Shown: piece by piece, positions 37,030 to 45,840 of the stretch
Layout of the letters: every line of letters begins with the position of its first letter
Position numbering within the stretch: position 1 is the first letter of the stretch
From: Pseudorhodoferax sp. Leaf267
GTDB lineage: Bacteria > Pseudomonadota > Gammaproteobacteria > Burkholderiales > Burkholderiaceae_C
Direction: 5' to 3'
NCBI RefSeq assembly: GCF_001422405.1
Contig: NZ_LMMV01000023.1
Coordinates: forward strand, 304,843 to 368,842
DNA: 64,000 nucleotides
Made by a program: the position numbers and the translations under genes
Notes under the pieces: generated by a model
What the model saw: the letters and a program-made list of their open reading frames with translations, nothing else
Told to the model about the DNA's origin: nothing
Databases searched by the model: none

Positions 37030-38244
37030 TTATTGCTGCAGCAGCTGCAACACCTGCTGGGGCAACTGGTTGGCTTGGGCCACCATCGCCGTGCCGGCCT
37101 GCTGCAGGATCTGCGTGCGCGACAGGTTGGCCGTCTCCTTGGCGAAGTCCGCATCCACGATGCGGCCCCGCGCAGCAGCCAGGTTCTCGATCTGGATCTC
37201 GACGTTGGCGACCGAGCTTTCGAAGCGGCTTTGCAAAGCGCCCAGGTCGGCGCGGGCGGCGTTCACCTGGTCCAGCGCACTGTCGATCTTCTTCAGTGCC
37301 ACCCAGGCGTCGCGTTGGGTGGCAATGGTCAGGGTGTCGATGCCCAGCGCGTCCGTGGAAGTGTCGGCGGCATCGATCTCGCTACCGATGGTGCCGGTGT
37401 GGCCCGAGTTGGCGACCGTGAAGCCGGTCAGGTTCATGCTGACCGCGTCGCCCACGCTGTCGAGCCGGGACGACATGATGTCGATCGTGTACAAGCCAGA
37501 TGCGTCCTGGGTCAGGAAAGCGGTGACGCCCGTGTCGGCCGACTTGCGGTTGATGGCCTCGACCATCTGGCCCATGCGCTCGGTGCCCGAACTGGCGGCC
37601 TTGATCGGGCCCAGATCCCAACTGGTCGTGCCGTCGTTGATCTGCTGGGCTGCGGCATCGGTGATGGCCGACAGGTCGTTGACGTTGCTGGCCTGGATGC
37701 CGGTCTCCGAGTTGTAGGCATATGCGACGCGCGCCAGGCCCTTGGCGGTGGTGTTCACGAGCGCGCCGACGGAGATGTTGTCGCCCGAGTTCGCGCCCAC
37801 CTGGAACACAGCGCCCGAGAAGCTGCCGTCCAGGATCTTGGTCCCATTGAAGGACGTCTGCTTGGCGACGCGGTCGACCTCGTCGCGCAGTTGCGCCACT
37901 TCGGCCTGCAGCGCGGCGCGGTCGGCCTTGCTGTTCGTCGCGTTGGAGGACTGCACGGCCAGTTCGCGCATGCGTTGCAGCATGTCGCCGACCTTGCCCA
38001 GCGCGCCTTCGGCCGTCTGCGCCAGCGAGATGCCATCGTTCGAGTTGCGGGCCGCCACCGTCTGGCCACGCACCTGCGTGTTCATGCGTTCGGAGATGGC
38101 CAGGCCGGCGGCGTCGTCCTTGGCGCTGTTGATGCGCAGGCCGGAGGACAGCCGGGCCATGGAGGTGGCCAGCGAGCCTTGCGACGTGCTGAGATTGCGC
38201 TGTGCGTTGAGGGAAACGACGTTGGTGTTGATCGTTGCTGCCAT
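37030..38244 (-). CDS. fliC: Flagellin (copy 1)
   Basis: The 404-aa product has the canonical D0/D1 ends: VSLNAQRNLSTSQGSLATSM, RLSSGLRINSAKDDAAGLAI and, at the C-terminus, ANLSRTQILQQAGTAMVAQA with NQLPQQVLQLLQQ. The central part (about residues 170-300) has many Ser, Thr and Asn residues, the likely surface-exposed and glycosylated zone. It is divergent to, and very similar to, the second flagellin at 38605. I could not identify its sigma-28 promoter with confidence. Confidence 0.97.
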   Translation of the reverse strand: MAATINTNVVSLNAQRNLSTSQGSLATSMARLSSGLRINSAKDDAAGLAISERMNTQVRGQTVAARNSNDGISLAQTAEGALGKVGDMLQRMRELAVQSSNATNSKADRAALQAEVAQLRDEVDRVAKQTSFNGTKILDGSFSGAVFQVGANSGDNISVGALVNTTAKGLARVAYAYNSETGIQASNVNDLSAITDAAAQQINDGTTSWDLGPIKAASSGTERMGQMVEAINRKSADTGVTAFLTQDASGLYTIDIMSSRLDSVGDAVSMNLTGFTVANSGHTGTIGSEIDAADTSTDALGIDTLTIATQRDAWVALKKIDSALDQVNAARADLGALQSRFESSVANVEIQIENLAAARGRIVDADFAKETANLSRTQILQQAGTAMVAQANQLPQQVLQLLQQ

Positions 38245-38421
38245 TTGTGAACTCCTGGGTGACTGGGGGAGGGCTGAACCGAGATCGCCGGTTGCGTCGT
38301 CGGCACCCCGCTGACGGCCACTTCCCTGGGCGTGAGGGAATTATGGAAATCGCCGCTTCGGGCATACGGGCGAAAAGCGTTCAAAAGTCCGGCTTTTTCC
38401 GCGCTAGGAGCAAACAAACCC

Positions 38422-38448
38422 TCAAGTTCCGTCGCGTCCACCCGAAAA
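38422..38448 (+). promoter_or_regulatory. Sigma-28 (FliA) promoter of flagellin copy 2
   Basis: TCAAGTTC, an 11-bp spacer and CCCGAAAA closely copy the flgM promoter at 12536 (same first seven bases, same spacer length, same CCGAAA core). It implies a 5' leader of roughly 150 nt before the ATG at 38605. Confidence 0.75.
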
Positions 38449-38501
38449 CCTGAGCAATGGACCCCGATGGGGTTCGTTGACCGGCACAGTGGCTTCGGAA
38501 A

Positions 38502-38520
38502 ATCCTTGTAGATCAAGGAT
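38502..38520. repeat. Inverted repeat in the flagellin 5' leader
   Basis: ATCCTTG, a 5-nt loop (TAGAT) and CAAGGAT make a perfect 7-bp dyad about 85 bp before the flagellin start. On the transcript it is a stem-loop; it could be a binding site for a translational regulator or merely structure. Confidence 0.55.
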
Positions 38521-38604
38521 CTCCCGGCCAGCACCGGTCAGGGCGGCCAGTGTCGTGCTGGCGTTGTGATCGGCGTTTTTGCCACTTTTATCTGGAGTTT
38601 TTTC

Positions 38605-39822
38605 ATGGCCTCGACCATCAATACGAACGTCAACTCGCTGAATGCGCAGCGCAACCTCAGCACCTCGCAAGGGTCTCTGGCGACGTCCATGCAGCGGCTG
38701 TCGTCCGGCCTGCGCGTGAACAGCGCCAAGGACGATGCCGCCGGCCTGGCGATCTCCGAGCGCATGAACACCCAGATCAAGGGCAACATGGTTGCTGCGC
38801 GCAACTCGAACGACGGCATCTCGCTGGCGCAGACGGCTGAAGGCGCATTGGGCAAGGTCGGCGACATGCTGCAGCGCATGCGCGAGCTGGCGGTGCAGGC
38901 CGGCAATGCCACCAACAGCGTGGCGGACCGCAAGGCCCTGCAGGCCGAGGTGGCCCAGCTGGTCGACGAAGTGGATCGCGTCGCCAAGCAAACCAGCTTC
39001 AACGGCGCCAAGATTCTGGATGGCAGCTTCTCCGGCGCCGTGTTCCAGGTGGGCGCGAACTCGGGCGACAACATCACGGTCGGTGCGCTGGTCAACACGA
39101 CGGCCAAAGGCCTGGCCGACGTGGCGTACGCCTACACCGCAGCGACCGGGATCGAGTCGTCGAGCGTCACCGACCTGTCGGCGATCACAAGCTCTTCCGC
39201 ACTGCAGATCGACGATGGAACGACATCGTGGGATCTGGGCCCCATCAAGGCCGCCAGCTCCGGCACGGAACGCATGGGCCAGATGGTCGAGGCGATCAAC
39301 CGCAAGTCTGCCGATACCGGCGTGACCGCTTTCCTGACGAAGGACGCGGCCGGCACGTACACGATCGACCTCATGTCGTCGAAGCTCGATTCCAGTGGCG
39401 ATGCCGTGGTGATGTCGCTGGGCTCCGGTTTCACGGCAGACAACTTCGGCGTGGCTGGCGCCGCACTGGAATCGAGCATCGACTCGACGGACACCACGAC
39501 CGACGCGCTGGGCATCGACACGCTGAGCATCGACACCCAGCGCAACGCCTGGGTCGCACTGAAGAAGATCGATGCGGCCATCGACCAGGTCAACTCGGCG
39601 CGTGCCGACCTGGGTGCTCTGCAAAGCCGCTTCGAGAACGCAGTGGGCTCGATCGAGATCCAGACGGAGAACCTCTCCGCTTCCCGAGGTCGGATCGTGG
39701 ACGCGGACTTCGCCAAGGAAACGGCCAACCTGTCGCGCACGCAGATCCTGCAACAGGCTGGCACCGCGATGGTGGCGCAGGCCAACCAGCTGCCGCAGGG
39801 CGTGCTGGCCCTGCTGCAGTAA
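38605..39822 (+). CDS. fliC: Flagellin (copy 2)
   Basis: The start is the ATG at 38605 (MASTINTNVNSLNAQRNLST), giving 405 aa. Ends match copy 1 nearly residue for residue (RLSSGLRVNSAKDDAAGLAI; ANLSRTQILQQAGTAMVAQA). Differences are concentrated in the middle (TAATGIESSSVTDLSAITSS, VVMSLGSGFTADNFGVAGAA), which is again Ser/Thr-rich. It has its own FliA promoter and leader hairpin. Downstream hairpins separate it from fliD. Two paralogues suggest a mixed filament or alternative flagellins. Confidence 0.97.
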   Translation: MASTINTNVNSLNAQRNLSTSQGSLATSMQRLSSGLRVNSAKDDAAGLAISERMNTQIKGNMVAARNSNDGISLAQTAEGALGKVGDMLQRMRELAVQAGNATNSVADRKALQAEVAQLVDEVDRVAKQTSFNGAKILDGSFSGAVFQVGANSGDNITVGALVNTTAKGLADVAYAYTAATGIESSSVTDLSAITSSSALQIDDGTTSWDLGPIKAASSGTERMGQMVEAINRKSADTGVTAFLTKDAAGTYTIDLMSSKLDSSGDAVVMSLGSGFTADNFGVAGAALESSIDSTDTTTDALGIDTLSIDTQRNAWVALKKIDAAIDQVNSARADLGALQSRFENAVGSIEIQTENLSASRGRIVDADFAKETANLSRTQILQQAGTAMVAQANQLPQGVLALLQ

Positions 39823-39838
39823 GGCGGCTAGCATGGGA

Positions 39839-39900
39839 GCGCTTCCTGCGGGAAGCGCCTGAGAACGGCGGCGGGCAGGGGATTTTTCCCTGTCCGCCCT
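39839..39900 (+). terminator. Double hairpin after flagellin copy 2
   Basis: A first perfect stem (GCGCTTCC, TGCG loop, GGAAGCGC, 39839-39858) is followed by a second (39871-39880 with 39888-39897, loop GATTTTT, one G-U pair). The T-run after the second is short. Together they likely end or stabilise the abundant flagellin transcript. Confidence 0.7.
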
Positions 39901-39952
39901 TTGAGCTTTCAGACAGGCCGTGCGCCACACGGCCTGGTTTCAGGAGATCGAC

Positions 39953-41368
39953 ATGGCTATTTCATCGGCCGGCATCGGCAGCGGCCTCGAAGTCGAGGAC
40001 ATCATCACCAAGCTGGTGGCGCTGGAGAAGAAGCCGCTGGAAGGCCTGGAGAAGAAGGCCGAGACGATCGGCACCAAGATCTCGACCTACTCCAACATCA
40101 AGTCGCTGATGTCCACGATGGAAGACGCCGCCTCCAAGCTGGCGCTGGACAGCGGTTGGAACACGCTGGCGGTCAAGTCGTCCAACGACAAGGCGGTCTC
40201 GGTCAGCGTTACCGGCATCGCCAGTGCCACCAGCTTCAGCGTGGGTGTGCAGCAACTGGCCAAGGCGCAGTCCACCGTGTCCACCTCCATCGCCGCGGGC
40301 GCCAGCATCGGCTCGGGCACGCTCACGCTGGAGCTGGGCGCCTGGAATGCCGGCGTGTTCACGGCCGGCACGGCCGCTGCCGTCAGCGTGACGGTGGGTG
40401 CCAGCGACACGCTGGCCCAGGTGGCGGCCAAGATCAACGATTCGGGTAGCGGCGTGGTGGCCACCGTGCTGTCCGACGCGTCGGGCGAGCGCCTGATGCT
40501 GCGTTCCAAGGAAACCGGCGCCGTCTCGGGCTTTCGCATCACGGCGGCCAACGACACCAGCGACACCGGCCTGTCGCGCCTGGCCTTCGACCTGGCGGCG
40601 CCCACGCAAGGCATGGCAGCCAACGCCTACCAGGTCGGCCAGGATGCCAAGGCCACGGTCAACGGCATCGCCGTCACTTCGTCCAAGAACCAGCTCACGG
40701 GCACCATCCCTGGCCTCACGATCTCGCTGAACGAAGTCACGGCTGTCGACGCGGACGCCATGATCACCAGCACGGTGGACAAGGCGGCGATGACCAAGAA
40801 CATCCAGGAGTTCGTGGATGCCTACAACGCCATCAACACCTTGCTGGCCGAGTCCACCAAGTACGACGACGCGACCAAGACGCGCGGCGACCTGCAGGGC
40901 GACGGCACGGCCGTGGGCCTGCGCAACAGCATGCGCTCGGTGCTGACCGGTGGCTCGGAGGGCAGCGTGTTCAAGACGCTGTCCGACATCGGCATCAGCC
41001 TGGGCCGCGACGGCAATCTCACGGTGAACGGCTCCAAGCTCAGCACCTCGCTGGACGACCTGGACAACGTCAAGAAGCTGTTCATCCAGCGCGACGAGAG
41101 CGGCGCCAGCACCGGCATCGCGGCCAAGATGAAGGCCTACGTCGGCAACGCGCTGTCCTTCGACGGGCTGATCAACAGCAAGACCGACGCGCTGGCGCGC
41201 GAGTCCGACCGCAACCTGGAACAGCAGGACAAGATCAACAAGCGCGCCGAGGTGTCCGAGGCGCGCCTGCGCAAGACCTACACCGCGCTGGACGTGAAGA
41301 TGGGCTCGCTGCAGGCGCTGGCCAACTACATGGACCAGCAGGTGGCCCAGTGGAACAAGAAGGACTGA
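39953..41368 (+). CDS. fliD: Flagellar filament cap FliD (HAP2)
   Basis: FliD caps the filament and folds incoming flagellin. The ATG at 39953 has CAGGAG upstream; the product is 471 aa. N-terminal motif: SSAGIGSGLEVEDIITKLVA, then LEKKPLEGLEKKAETIGTKI. C-terminal FliD domain: NIQEFVDAYNAINTLLAEST, and the closing coiled coil QALANYMDQQVAQWNKKD. The length is typical. It is followed by its chaperone genes. Confidence 0.96.
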   Translation: MAISSAGIGSGLEVEDIITKLVALEKKPLEGLEKKAETIGTKISTYSNIKSLMSTMEDAASKLALDSGWNTLAVKSSNDKAVSVSVTGIASATSFSVGVQQLAKAQSTVSTSIAAGASIGSGTLTLELGAWNAGVFTAGTAAAVSVTVGASDTLAQVAAKINDSGSGVVATVLSDASGERLMLRSKETGAVSGFRITAANDTSDTGLSRLAFDLAAPTQGMAANAYQVGQDAKATVNGIAVTSSKNQLTGTIPGLTISLNEVTAVDADAMITSTVDKAAMTKNIQEFVDAYNAINTLLAESTKYDDATKTRGDLQGDGTAVGLRNSMRSVLTGGSEGSVFKTLSDIGISLGRDGNLTVNGSKLSTSLDDLDNVKKLFIQRDESGASTGIAAKMKAYVGNALSFDGLINSKTDALARESDRNLEQQDKINKRAEVSEARLRKTYTALDVKMGSLQALANYMDQQVAQWNKKD

Positions 41369-41438
41369 ACTTTTTCTCGTCCCGCAGCCTTGATTTCCAG
41401 GCCCGGCGGTCGATACATCTAGCATCAAGACAGTTCAA

Positions 41439-41867
41439 ATGGATGCCCCGATGTACTCCTCGGTCAGTTCGCGTTCCGCAGCCGCCTACAAGCGCGTTGG
41501 TGTCCAGACCAGCGTCGAAGGCGCCAACCCCCATCAGTTGATTAGCCTGCTGTATGAGGCCTTGTTGCAGTCATTGCGCCTGGCGCACGGCGCGACAATG
41601 CGAGGCGACATTGAAACCAAGGGCAAGGAAATCGGCAAGTCCGTGCGCATCCTCGAGGAAGGCCTGAAGGCCAGCCTCAACGACGCGGCAGGCGGCGAGC
41701 TGGCGACCAACCTGCGCGGTGTCTACAACTACAGCATCAGTCGACTGACCAGAGCCAACCTCAACAATGACGCGCCGATGATCAACGAAGTGATTGAATT
41801 GATCCTGCCGGTCTACGGCGCCTGGAAGAGCATCGCCAACCCTGCCGGCCAGCCGGCTGCATCCTGA
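41439..41867 (+). CDS. fliS: Flagellin export chaperone FliS
   Basis: FliS binds flagellin C-termini and prevents early polymerisation. The 142-aa protein has the family motif AAYKRVGVQTSVEGANPHQL with ISLLYEALLQSLRLAHGATM, then ELATNLRGVYNYSISRLTRA. The C-terminal helix ends near LPVYGAWKSIA. The start may be the ATG at 41439 or at 41451. It sits between fliD and fliT as usual. Confidence 0.95.
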   Translation: MDAPMYSSVSSRSAAAYKRVGVQTSVEGANPHQLISLLYEALLQSLRLAHGATMRGDIETKGKEIGKSVRILEEGLKASLNDAAGGELATNLRGVYNYSISRLTRANLNNDAPMINEVIELILPVYGAWKSIANPAGQPAAS

Positions 41868-41877
41868 GCACACGGCC

Positions 41878-42177
41878 ATGCCGCAAATGCTGATCGACTA
41901 CTACAAGGCCATCGAGGACAGCAGCGTGAAGATGCTGCAGGCCGCCCAGCAGGAAAACTGGGACGAGGTGGTGCGCTACGAAGGCGCCTGCGCGGTGCTG
42001 ATCGAGCAGCTGCGCCACCGCTCGCAGACCGAGCCGCTGACGCCCGAGCTGCGCCGCGAGAAGTCGCGCATCATGCAGCGCATCCTGCGCAACGACGCCG
42101 AGATCCGCTGTCTGACCGAGCCCTGGCTGACCCAGGTCGAGCACATGATGGAAAGCCGGCCGCAGCTCCTGCACTGA
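41878..42177 (+). CDS. fliT: Flagellar chaperone FliT-like protein
   Basis: FliT is the FliD chaperone. The 99-aa all-helical protein (MPQMLIDYYKAIEDSSVKML, 'NWDEVVRYEGACAVLIEQL', KSRIMQRILRNDAEIRCLTE) has the family length and the conserved pattern of an N-terminal antiparallel helix pair plus a third helix ending WLTQVEHMM. It follows fliS by 10 bp. The sequence family is weakly conserved, so position carries much of the call. Confidence 0.88.
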   Translation: MPQMLIDYYKAIEDSSVKMLQAAQQENWDEVVRYEGACAVLIEQLRHRSQTEPLTPELRREKSRIMQRILRNDAEIRCLTEPWLTQVEHMMESRPQLLH

Positions 42178-42202
42178 GCATCGCCGGCCTGGCCACCACG
42201 GC

Positions 42203-43291
42203 TCAGGCCGGCCCGCTCGCTGGCATCAGCGGTGCCGGCGAGGTCTCCACCCGGTTGCGCCCTGCAGCCTTGCCACGGTAGAGCGCGACGTCGGCGCGCT
42301 GCACCACCGCCAGCACCGGCTCACCGTGCTGCGCCTGCGCCGCACCCAGCGTCATCGACAGCGCCACGACCTGGCCGCCCACGCGCAGCTCCATGGCCGC
42401 GATCTGGCTGCGCAGCGCCTCGGCCACGCGCGATGCGTCGCCCTCGTCGGCGCCGGACAGCAGCACGGCAAATTCCTCCCCGCCCCAGCGCCCGATGGTG
42501 TCGACGCCGCGCAGCGCCTTGCGCAGCACCTGGCTGATGGCGCGCAGCACCTCGTCGCCGGCCGCATGACCGTACCGGTCGTTGATGGACTTGAAATGGT
42601 CCACGTCGGCCAGCAGCACCGAGAACGGCAGCCGTTCCTCGCGCAGCCGCCGTTGCGCCTGCTGCGCGGCCTCCACCCAGTGGCGGCGGTTCACCAGGCC
42701 GGTCAGCGGATCGGTGTCGGCCAGGTCCAGCAGCATCTTCTCGCCGCGCACCACGGCGCCCAGGTGCACGGAGGCGCCCATGGCCAGCAGCAGCACCATG
42801 GCGATGATGTTGAAGTACTCCAGCCCGTGCAGCGCGGGCGTGGAGACCGTGTACCACGGTGCCACCTGGTGGCTCATGTAGCGCAGTGCGGCATAGCCCA
42901 TGGCCATGCCGGCCATGGTCAGCCACTTGGGCAGCGGCTTGAGATTGGTGCCGATGCAGAACACGGCGACGACGGCCATCAGGTAGAAGTGAAAGCCGCT
43001 CTCCCAGCCCAGACATCGCACGGCCAGCACCGCGTGCGCCACGTATTCGAGCGCCGCCAGGTTGGCGATGAAGCGGTAGCGCCGCGAGCGCCGGATGGCC
43101 ACACCGATGCCCACGAAGACCAGCACGCTGACCAGGTTCAGCGCCACCAGGGCATGCCAGCCGAACCAGGCAAAGACGGCCATGAAGCCCAGGTGCGTCG
43201 TGGCGCCGCCGACCGCCACGAACATCATGAGCCGCGCGAAAGTCTTGCCGTTCTTGAGGCGGGATTCCGACGTGAGGTAATGCCTCACCAT
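42203..43291 (-). CDS. Membrane-bound diguanylate cyclase (GGDEF)
   Basis: The enzyme makes c-di-GMP, which usually lowers motility. From the ATG at 43291 it is 362 aa; an upstream ATG at 43426 would add a Pro/Arg-rich segment that does not look structured. About six membrane segments fill residues 20-190. The GGDEF domain follows (TDPLTGLVNRRHWVEAAQQA, 'LLADVDHFKSINDRYGHAAG'), with the active site GGEEF. An RxxD inhibitory site (RGVD) lies exactly five residues before it. The gene is opposite in strand to fliDST and to fliF. Confidence 0.92.
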   Translation of the reverse strand: MVRHYLTSESRLKNGKTFARLMMFVAVGGATTHLGFMAVFAWFGWHALVALNLVSVLVFVGIGVAIRRSRRYRFIANLAALEYVAHAVLAVRCLGWESGFHFYLMAVVAVFCIGTNLKPLPKWLTMAGMAMGYAALRYMSHQVAPWYTVSTPALHGLEYFNIIAMVLLLAMGASVHLGAVVRGEKMLLDLADTDPLTGLVNRRHWVEAAQQAQRRLREERLPFSVLLADVDHFKSINDRYGHAAGDEVLRAISQVLRKALRGVDTIGRWGGEEFAVLLSGADEGDASRVAEALRSQIAAMELRVGGQVVALSMTLGAAQAQHGEPVLAVVQRADVALYRGKAAGRNRVETSPAPLMPASGPA

Positions 43292-43502
43292 GCTGTGCCA
43301 CCGTGGCCTGCGGTGGGGCCGCGCGAGCGGTCGGGGGCGTGCGGCGCGGGCAGGGGCTGGGTCGAACGCATGACGTGCTGGAAACTCGCTCGCTATGTGA
43401 GCGCTGTCTCCATTGCATTCTGTCATGCAGAACTTCTAATCACTACATTGTTTGTATTCAATAGAAAATTGAGGGCGATTTTGTCGCGTCTGGTGAACAG
43501 CT

Positions 43503-43829
43503 TCAGACCTGCATGTTCATGATGTCGCTGTAGGCCTGCACCATGCGGTTGCGCACGTGCAAGGTGGCCTGAAAACCGATCTGCGCCTTCTGGATCGCCA
43601 CCATGGTCTCTTCCAGGCTGACCTTGGGGTTCTCCAGCTGGACCTCGCGCGCCAGCCGGGCCGACTCGCTCTGGGCCGCGCTGACCGAGTTCAGCGCGCC
43701 CTTGAGCGCGGTCGAGAAACCCTGGCTCTCGTCCTTGGCCACGGGCGCGGCGCCGCGCTGTACCGGGGGCAGGGCGGCGGCAGGGCGGTTGATCAGCGAG
43801 CCGGCAGAGGGGGAAAGGCGCAGGTCCAT
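43503..43829 (-). CDS. fliE: Flagellar MS-ring/rod junction protein FliE
   Basis: FliE joins the MS ring to the rod. The 108-aa protein has the conserved C-terminal half: GFSTALKGALNSVSAAQSES, REVQLENPKVSLEETMVAIQ and 'KAQIGFQATLHVRNRMVQAY', ending DIMNMQV. It is divergent from fliF across a 178-bp gap, an arrangement common in betaproteobacteria. Confidence 0.95.
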   Translation of the reverse strand: MDLRLSPSAGSLINRPAAALPPVQRGAAPVAKDESQGFSTALKGALNSVSAAQSESARLAREVQLENPKVSLEETMVAIQKAQIGFQATLHVRNRMVQAYSDIMNMQV

Positions 43830-44007
43830 GGAGGGTTCCTTTTGGGAACAAGGGCGATGGCCGGAATGCTAGCGGCGGGCCGCCACGGGCAATGGGCGAA
43901 ATGGCGGCCAAATCCGCCCCTTATCGGGCCGAGGCCGGCGCGGCCAGATCGAATAATCCGCGGCATCACTCCTTCCGGCGCAGCCCTCACCGGCGCGTCC
44001 ACCAACG

Positions 44008-45822
44008 ATGTCCGCCGTCGCCGAAATTCCAGCGGGTTCCCTGGCCCCGATCGCCGAGCCCTCGCCGTTCGTGCAGCGCCTGAGCAAGCTCGACCGCACG
44101 CAGCGCATGCGCCTGGGCGCCGGCATCGCGCTGCTGGTGCTGGTCGTCATCCTGGGGCTGGTCATGGGCCGGCAGGCCGACTACCGCACGCTGTACGCCA
44201 ACCTGACCGACAAGGACGGCGGCGCCATCGTCGCGCAGCTGTCGCAGATGAACGTGCCCTACAAGTATTCCGAGGGCGGCGGCGCCATCCTGGTGCCTTC
44301 CGACCGCGTGCACGACGTGCGCCTGCGCCTGGCCTCGCTGGGCCTGCCCAAGGGCCAGGTGACCGGCTTCGAGCTCATGGAGAACAACCGCTTCGGCATG
44401 ACGCAGTTCCAGGAACGGCTGACGTTCCAGCGCGGGCTGGAGGGCGAGCTCACGCGCTCGATCCAGGCCCTGTCCTCGGTGGCCAGCGCCCGCGTGCACC
44501 TGGCGCTGCCGAACCAGAACGGCTTCTTCCGCGAGCAGCAAAAGCCCTCGGCCTCGGTGCTGCTGAGCCTGCATGGCGGCCGCGTGCTGGACCGCACGCA
44601 GCTGGCCGGCATCGTTCACCTGGTCGCCTCCAGCGTGCCCGAGATGAGCCCGTCGGCCGTCAGCGTGCTGGACGACACCGGCAAGCTGCTGTCCGGCGCG
44701 CCCGAGGGCAGCGCCAACGGGGCCGACGCCCAGCAGCTGCAGTACGTGTCATTGATCGAGCAGCAGTACACGCGCCGCATCATGGACATCCTGGAGCCCA
44801 TCGTCGGGCGCAACAACGTGAAGGCCCAGGTCACGGCCGACGTGGACTTCACGCAGACCGAGCAGACCAGCGAGCAGCACCGGCCCAACTTGGCCTCCGA
44901 CGCCAGCGCCGTGCGCAGCCAGCAGGTCGTGGAGACCACCAACGGGCCGACGCCGGGCCAGCCCTCGGGCATCCCGGGCGCCGTGTCCAACCAGCCGCCG
45001 CAGCAGGCCAATGCGCCCATCAACGGCGCATCGGCCCCGCTCACCGCGTCGGGCCAGGCTGCAGCGGGCCAGCAGGGCGGCGCCAAGCGCGAGTCGGTCA
45101 CCAACTACGAGGTCGACAAGACCGTGCGCACGGTGCGTGGCGGTGCCGGCGGCATCAAGCGCCTGTCGGCGGCCGTGGTGGTGAACCACCAGACCAGCAA
45201 GGACGACAAGGGCAATCCCACGACGCGCGCATTGACGCCGGAGCAGATCACGCAGATGACCGCGCTGGTGCGTGAGACCATCGGCTTCAACCAGGAACGC
45301 GGCGACTCGGTGAACCTCATGAACGCGGTCTTCGTGCAGGACGCGGCGGTGGACGACACCACGCCGCTGTGGCGCCAGCCGGCCACGCTGGAGACCGCGC
45401 GCAGCCTGGCCTGGCCGGTCGGCACGCTGCTGTTGGCGCTGATCGTCATGTTCGGCCTGGTGCGCCCCGGCATGAAGGCCATGATGGCACCCAAGGCGCT
45501 GGCCGGTGGCGCAGGCGCAGGCGGCGCGGCGGGCGGTGCGGGTGGCGCCGGCGCTGCAGGGGCTGCAGGCGCTGGCGGCCTGGCCGGCGCGGCGGGCGGT
45601 GCCGGCGGTGCCGGCGGTGCCGGTGCCCAGCTCAACGCGCTGGTGGGCGACGACGCCCAGCGCCCGGCCTTGCCCGGCCCGGACGGCACGGCGGTCGCGC
45701 TGACGCCGACCGACCACCAGCTGCGGCTGGAGGCGGCGCGCAAGCTGGCGCTGGAGAATCCGATCGCGGTGGCCAACATCGTGAAGGACTGGATCAACGG
45801 TGAAAACGGCGCTCCCACCTGA
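44008..45822 (+). CDS. fliF: Flagellar MS-ring protein FliF
   Basis: FliF forms the MS ring in the inner membrane. The 604-aa protein has an N-terminal membrane segment (GAGIALLVLVVILGLVMG), the ring-building motifs 'ADYRTLYANLTDKDGGAIV', LPKGQVTGFELMENNRFGMT and SSVASARVHLALPNQNGFFR, a second membrane segment near residue 475, and the FliG-binding C-terminus (ENPIAVANIVKDWIN). Between them is an unusual Gly/Ala-only tract (nt about 45505-45630). All core parts are intact. Confidence 0.95.
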   Translation: MSAVAEIPAGSLAPIAEPSPFVQRLSKLDRTQRMRLGAGIALLVLVVILGLVMGRQADYRTLYANLTDKDGGAIVAQLSQMNVPYKYSEGGGAILVPSDRVHDVRLRLASLGLPKGQVTGFELMENNRFGMTQFQERLTFQRGLEGELTRSIQALSSVASARVHLALPNQNGFFREQQKPSASVLLSLHGGRVLDRTQLAGIVHLVASSVPEMSPSAVSVLDDTGKLLSGAPEGSANGADAQQLQYVSLIEQQYTRRIMDILEPIVGRNNVKAQVTADVDFTQTEQTSEQHRPNLASDASAVRSQQVVETTNGPTPGQPSGIPGAVSNQPPQQANAPINGASAPLTASGQAAAGQQGGAKRESVTNYEVDKTVRTVRGGAGGIKRLSAAVVVNHQTSKDDKGNPTTRALTPEQITQMTALVRETIGFNQERGDSVNLMNAVFVQDAAVDDTTPLWRQPATLETARSLAWPVGTLLLALIVMFGLVRPGMKAMMAPKALAGGAGAGGAAGGAGGAGAAGAAGAGGLAGAAGGAGGAGGAGAQLNALVGDDAQRPALPGPDGTAVALTPTDHQLRLEAARKLALENPIAVANIVKDWINGENGAPT

Positions 45823-45840
45823 GCGCCCAGGAGTGCAAGC

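Larger units (their letters stand above)
38245..38604. other. Divergent intergenic region between the two flagellins
   Basis: These 360 bp separate two flagellin genes read outward. They contain a sigma-28 promoter for the plus-strand copy (38422-38448), a short dyad at 38461-38473 (ACCCC/GGGGT) and a perfect 7-bp inverted repeat at 38502-38520. The last two fall inside the predicted 5' leader of the plus-strand flagellin. No coding frame looks real. Confidence 0.7.

Noticed and set aside
38245..38400. Sigma-28 promoter for flagellin copy 1 on the minus strand
   Set aside because: CCCGAAG-like -10 candidates exist, but none has a TCAAG-type -35 at the right spacing.
43292..43426. Longer start for the diguanylate cyclase
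   Set aside because: The 45 added residues are Pro/Arg/Ala-rich with no predicted structure. The shorter start leads directly into the membrane domain, though the longer form cannot be excluded.
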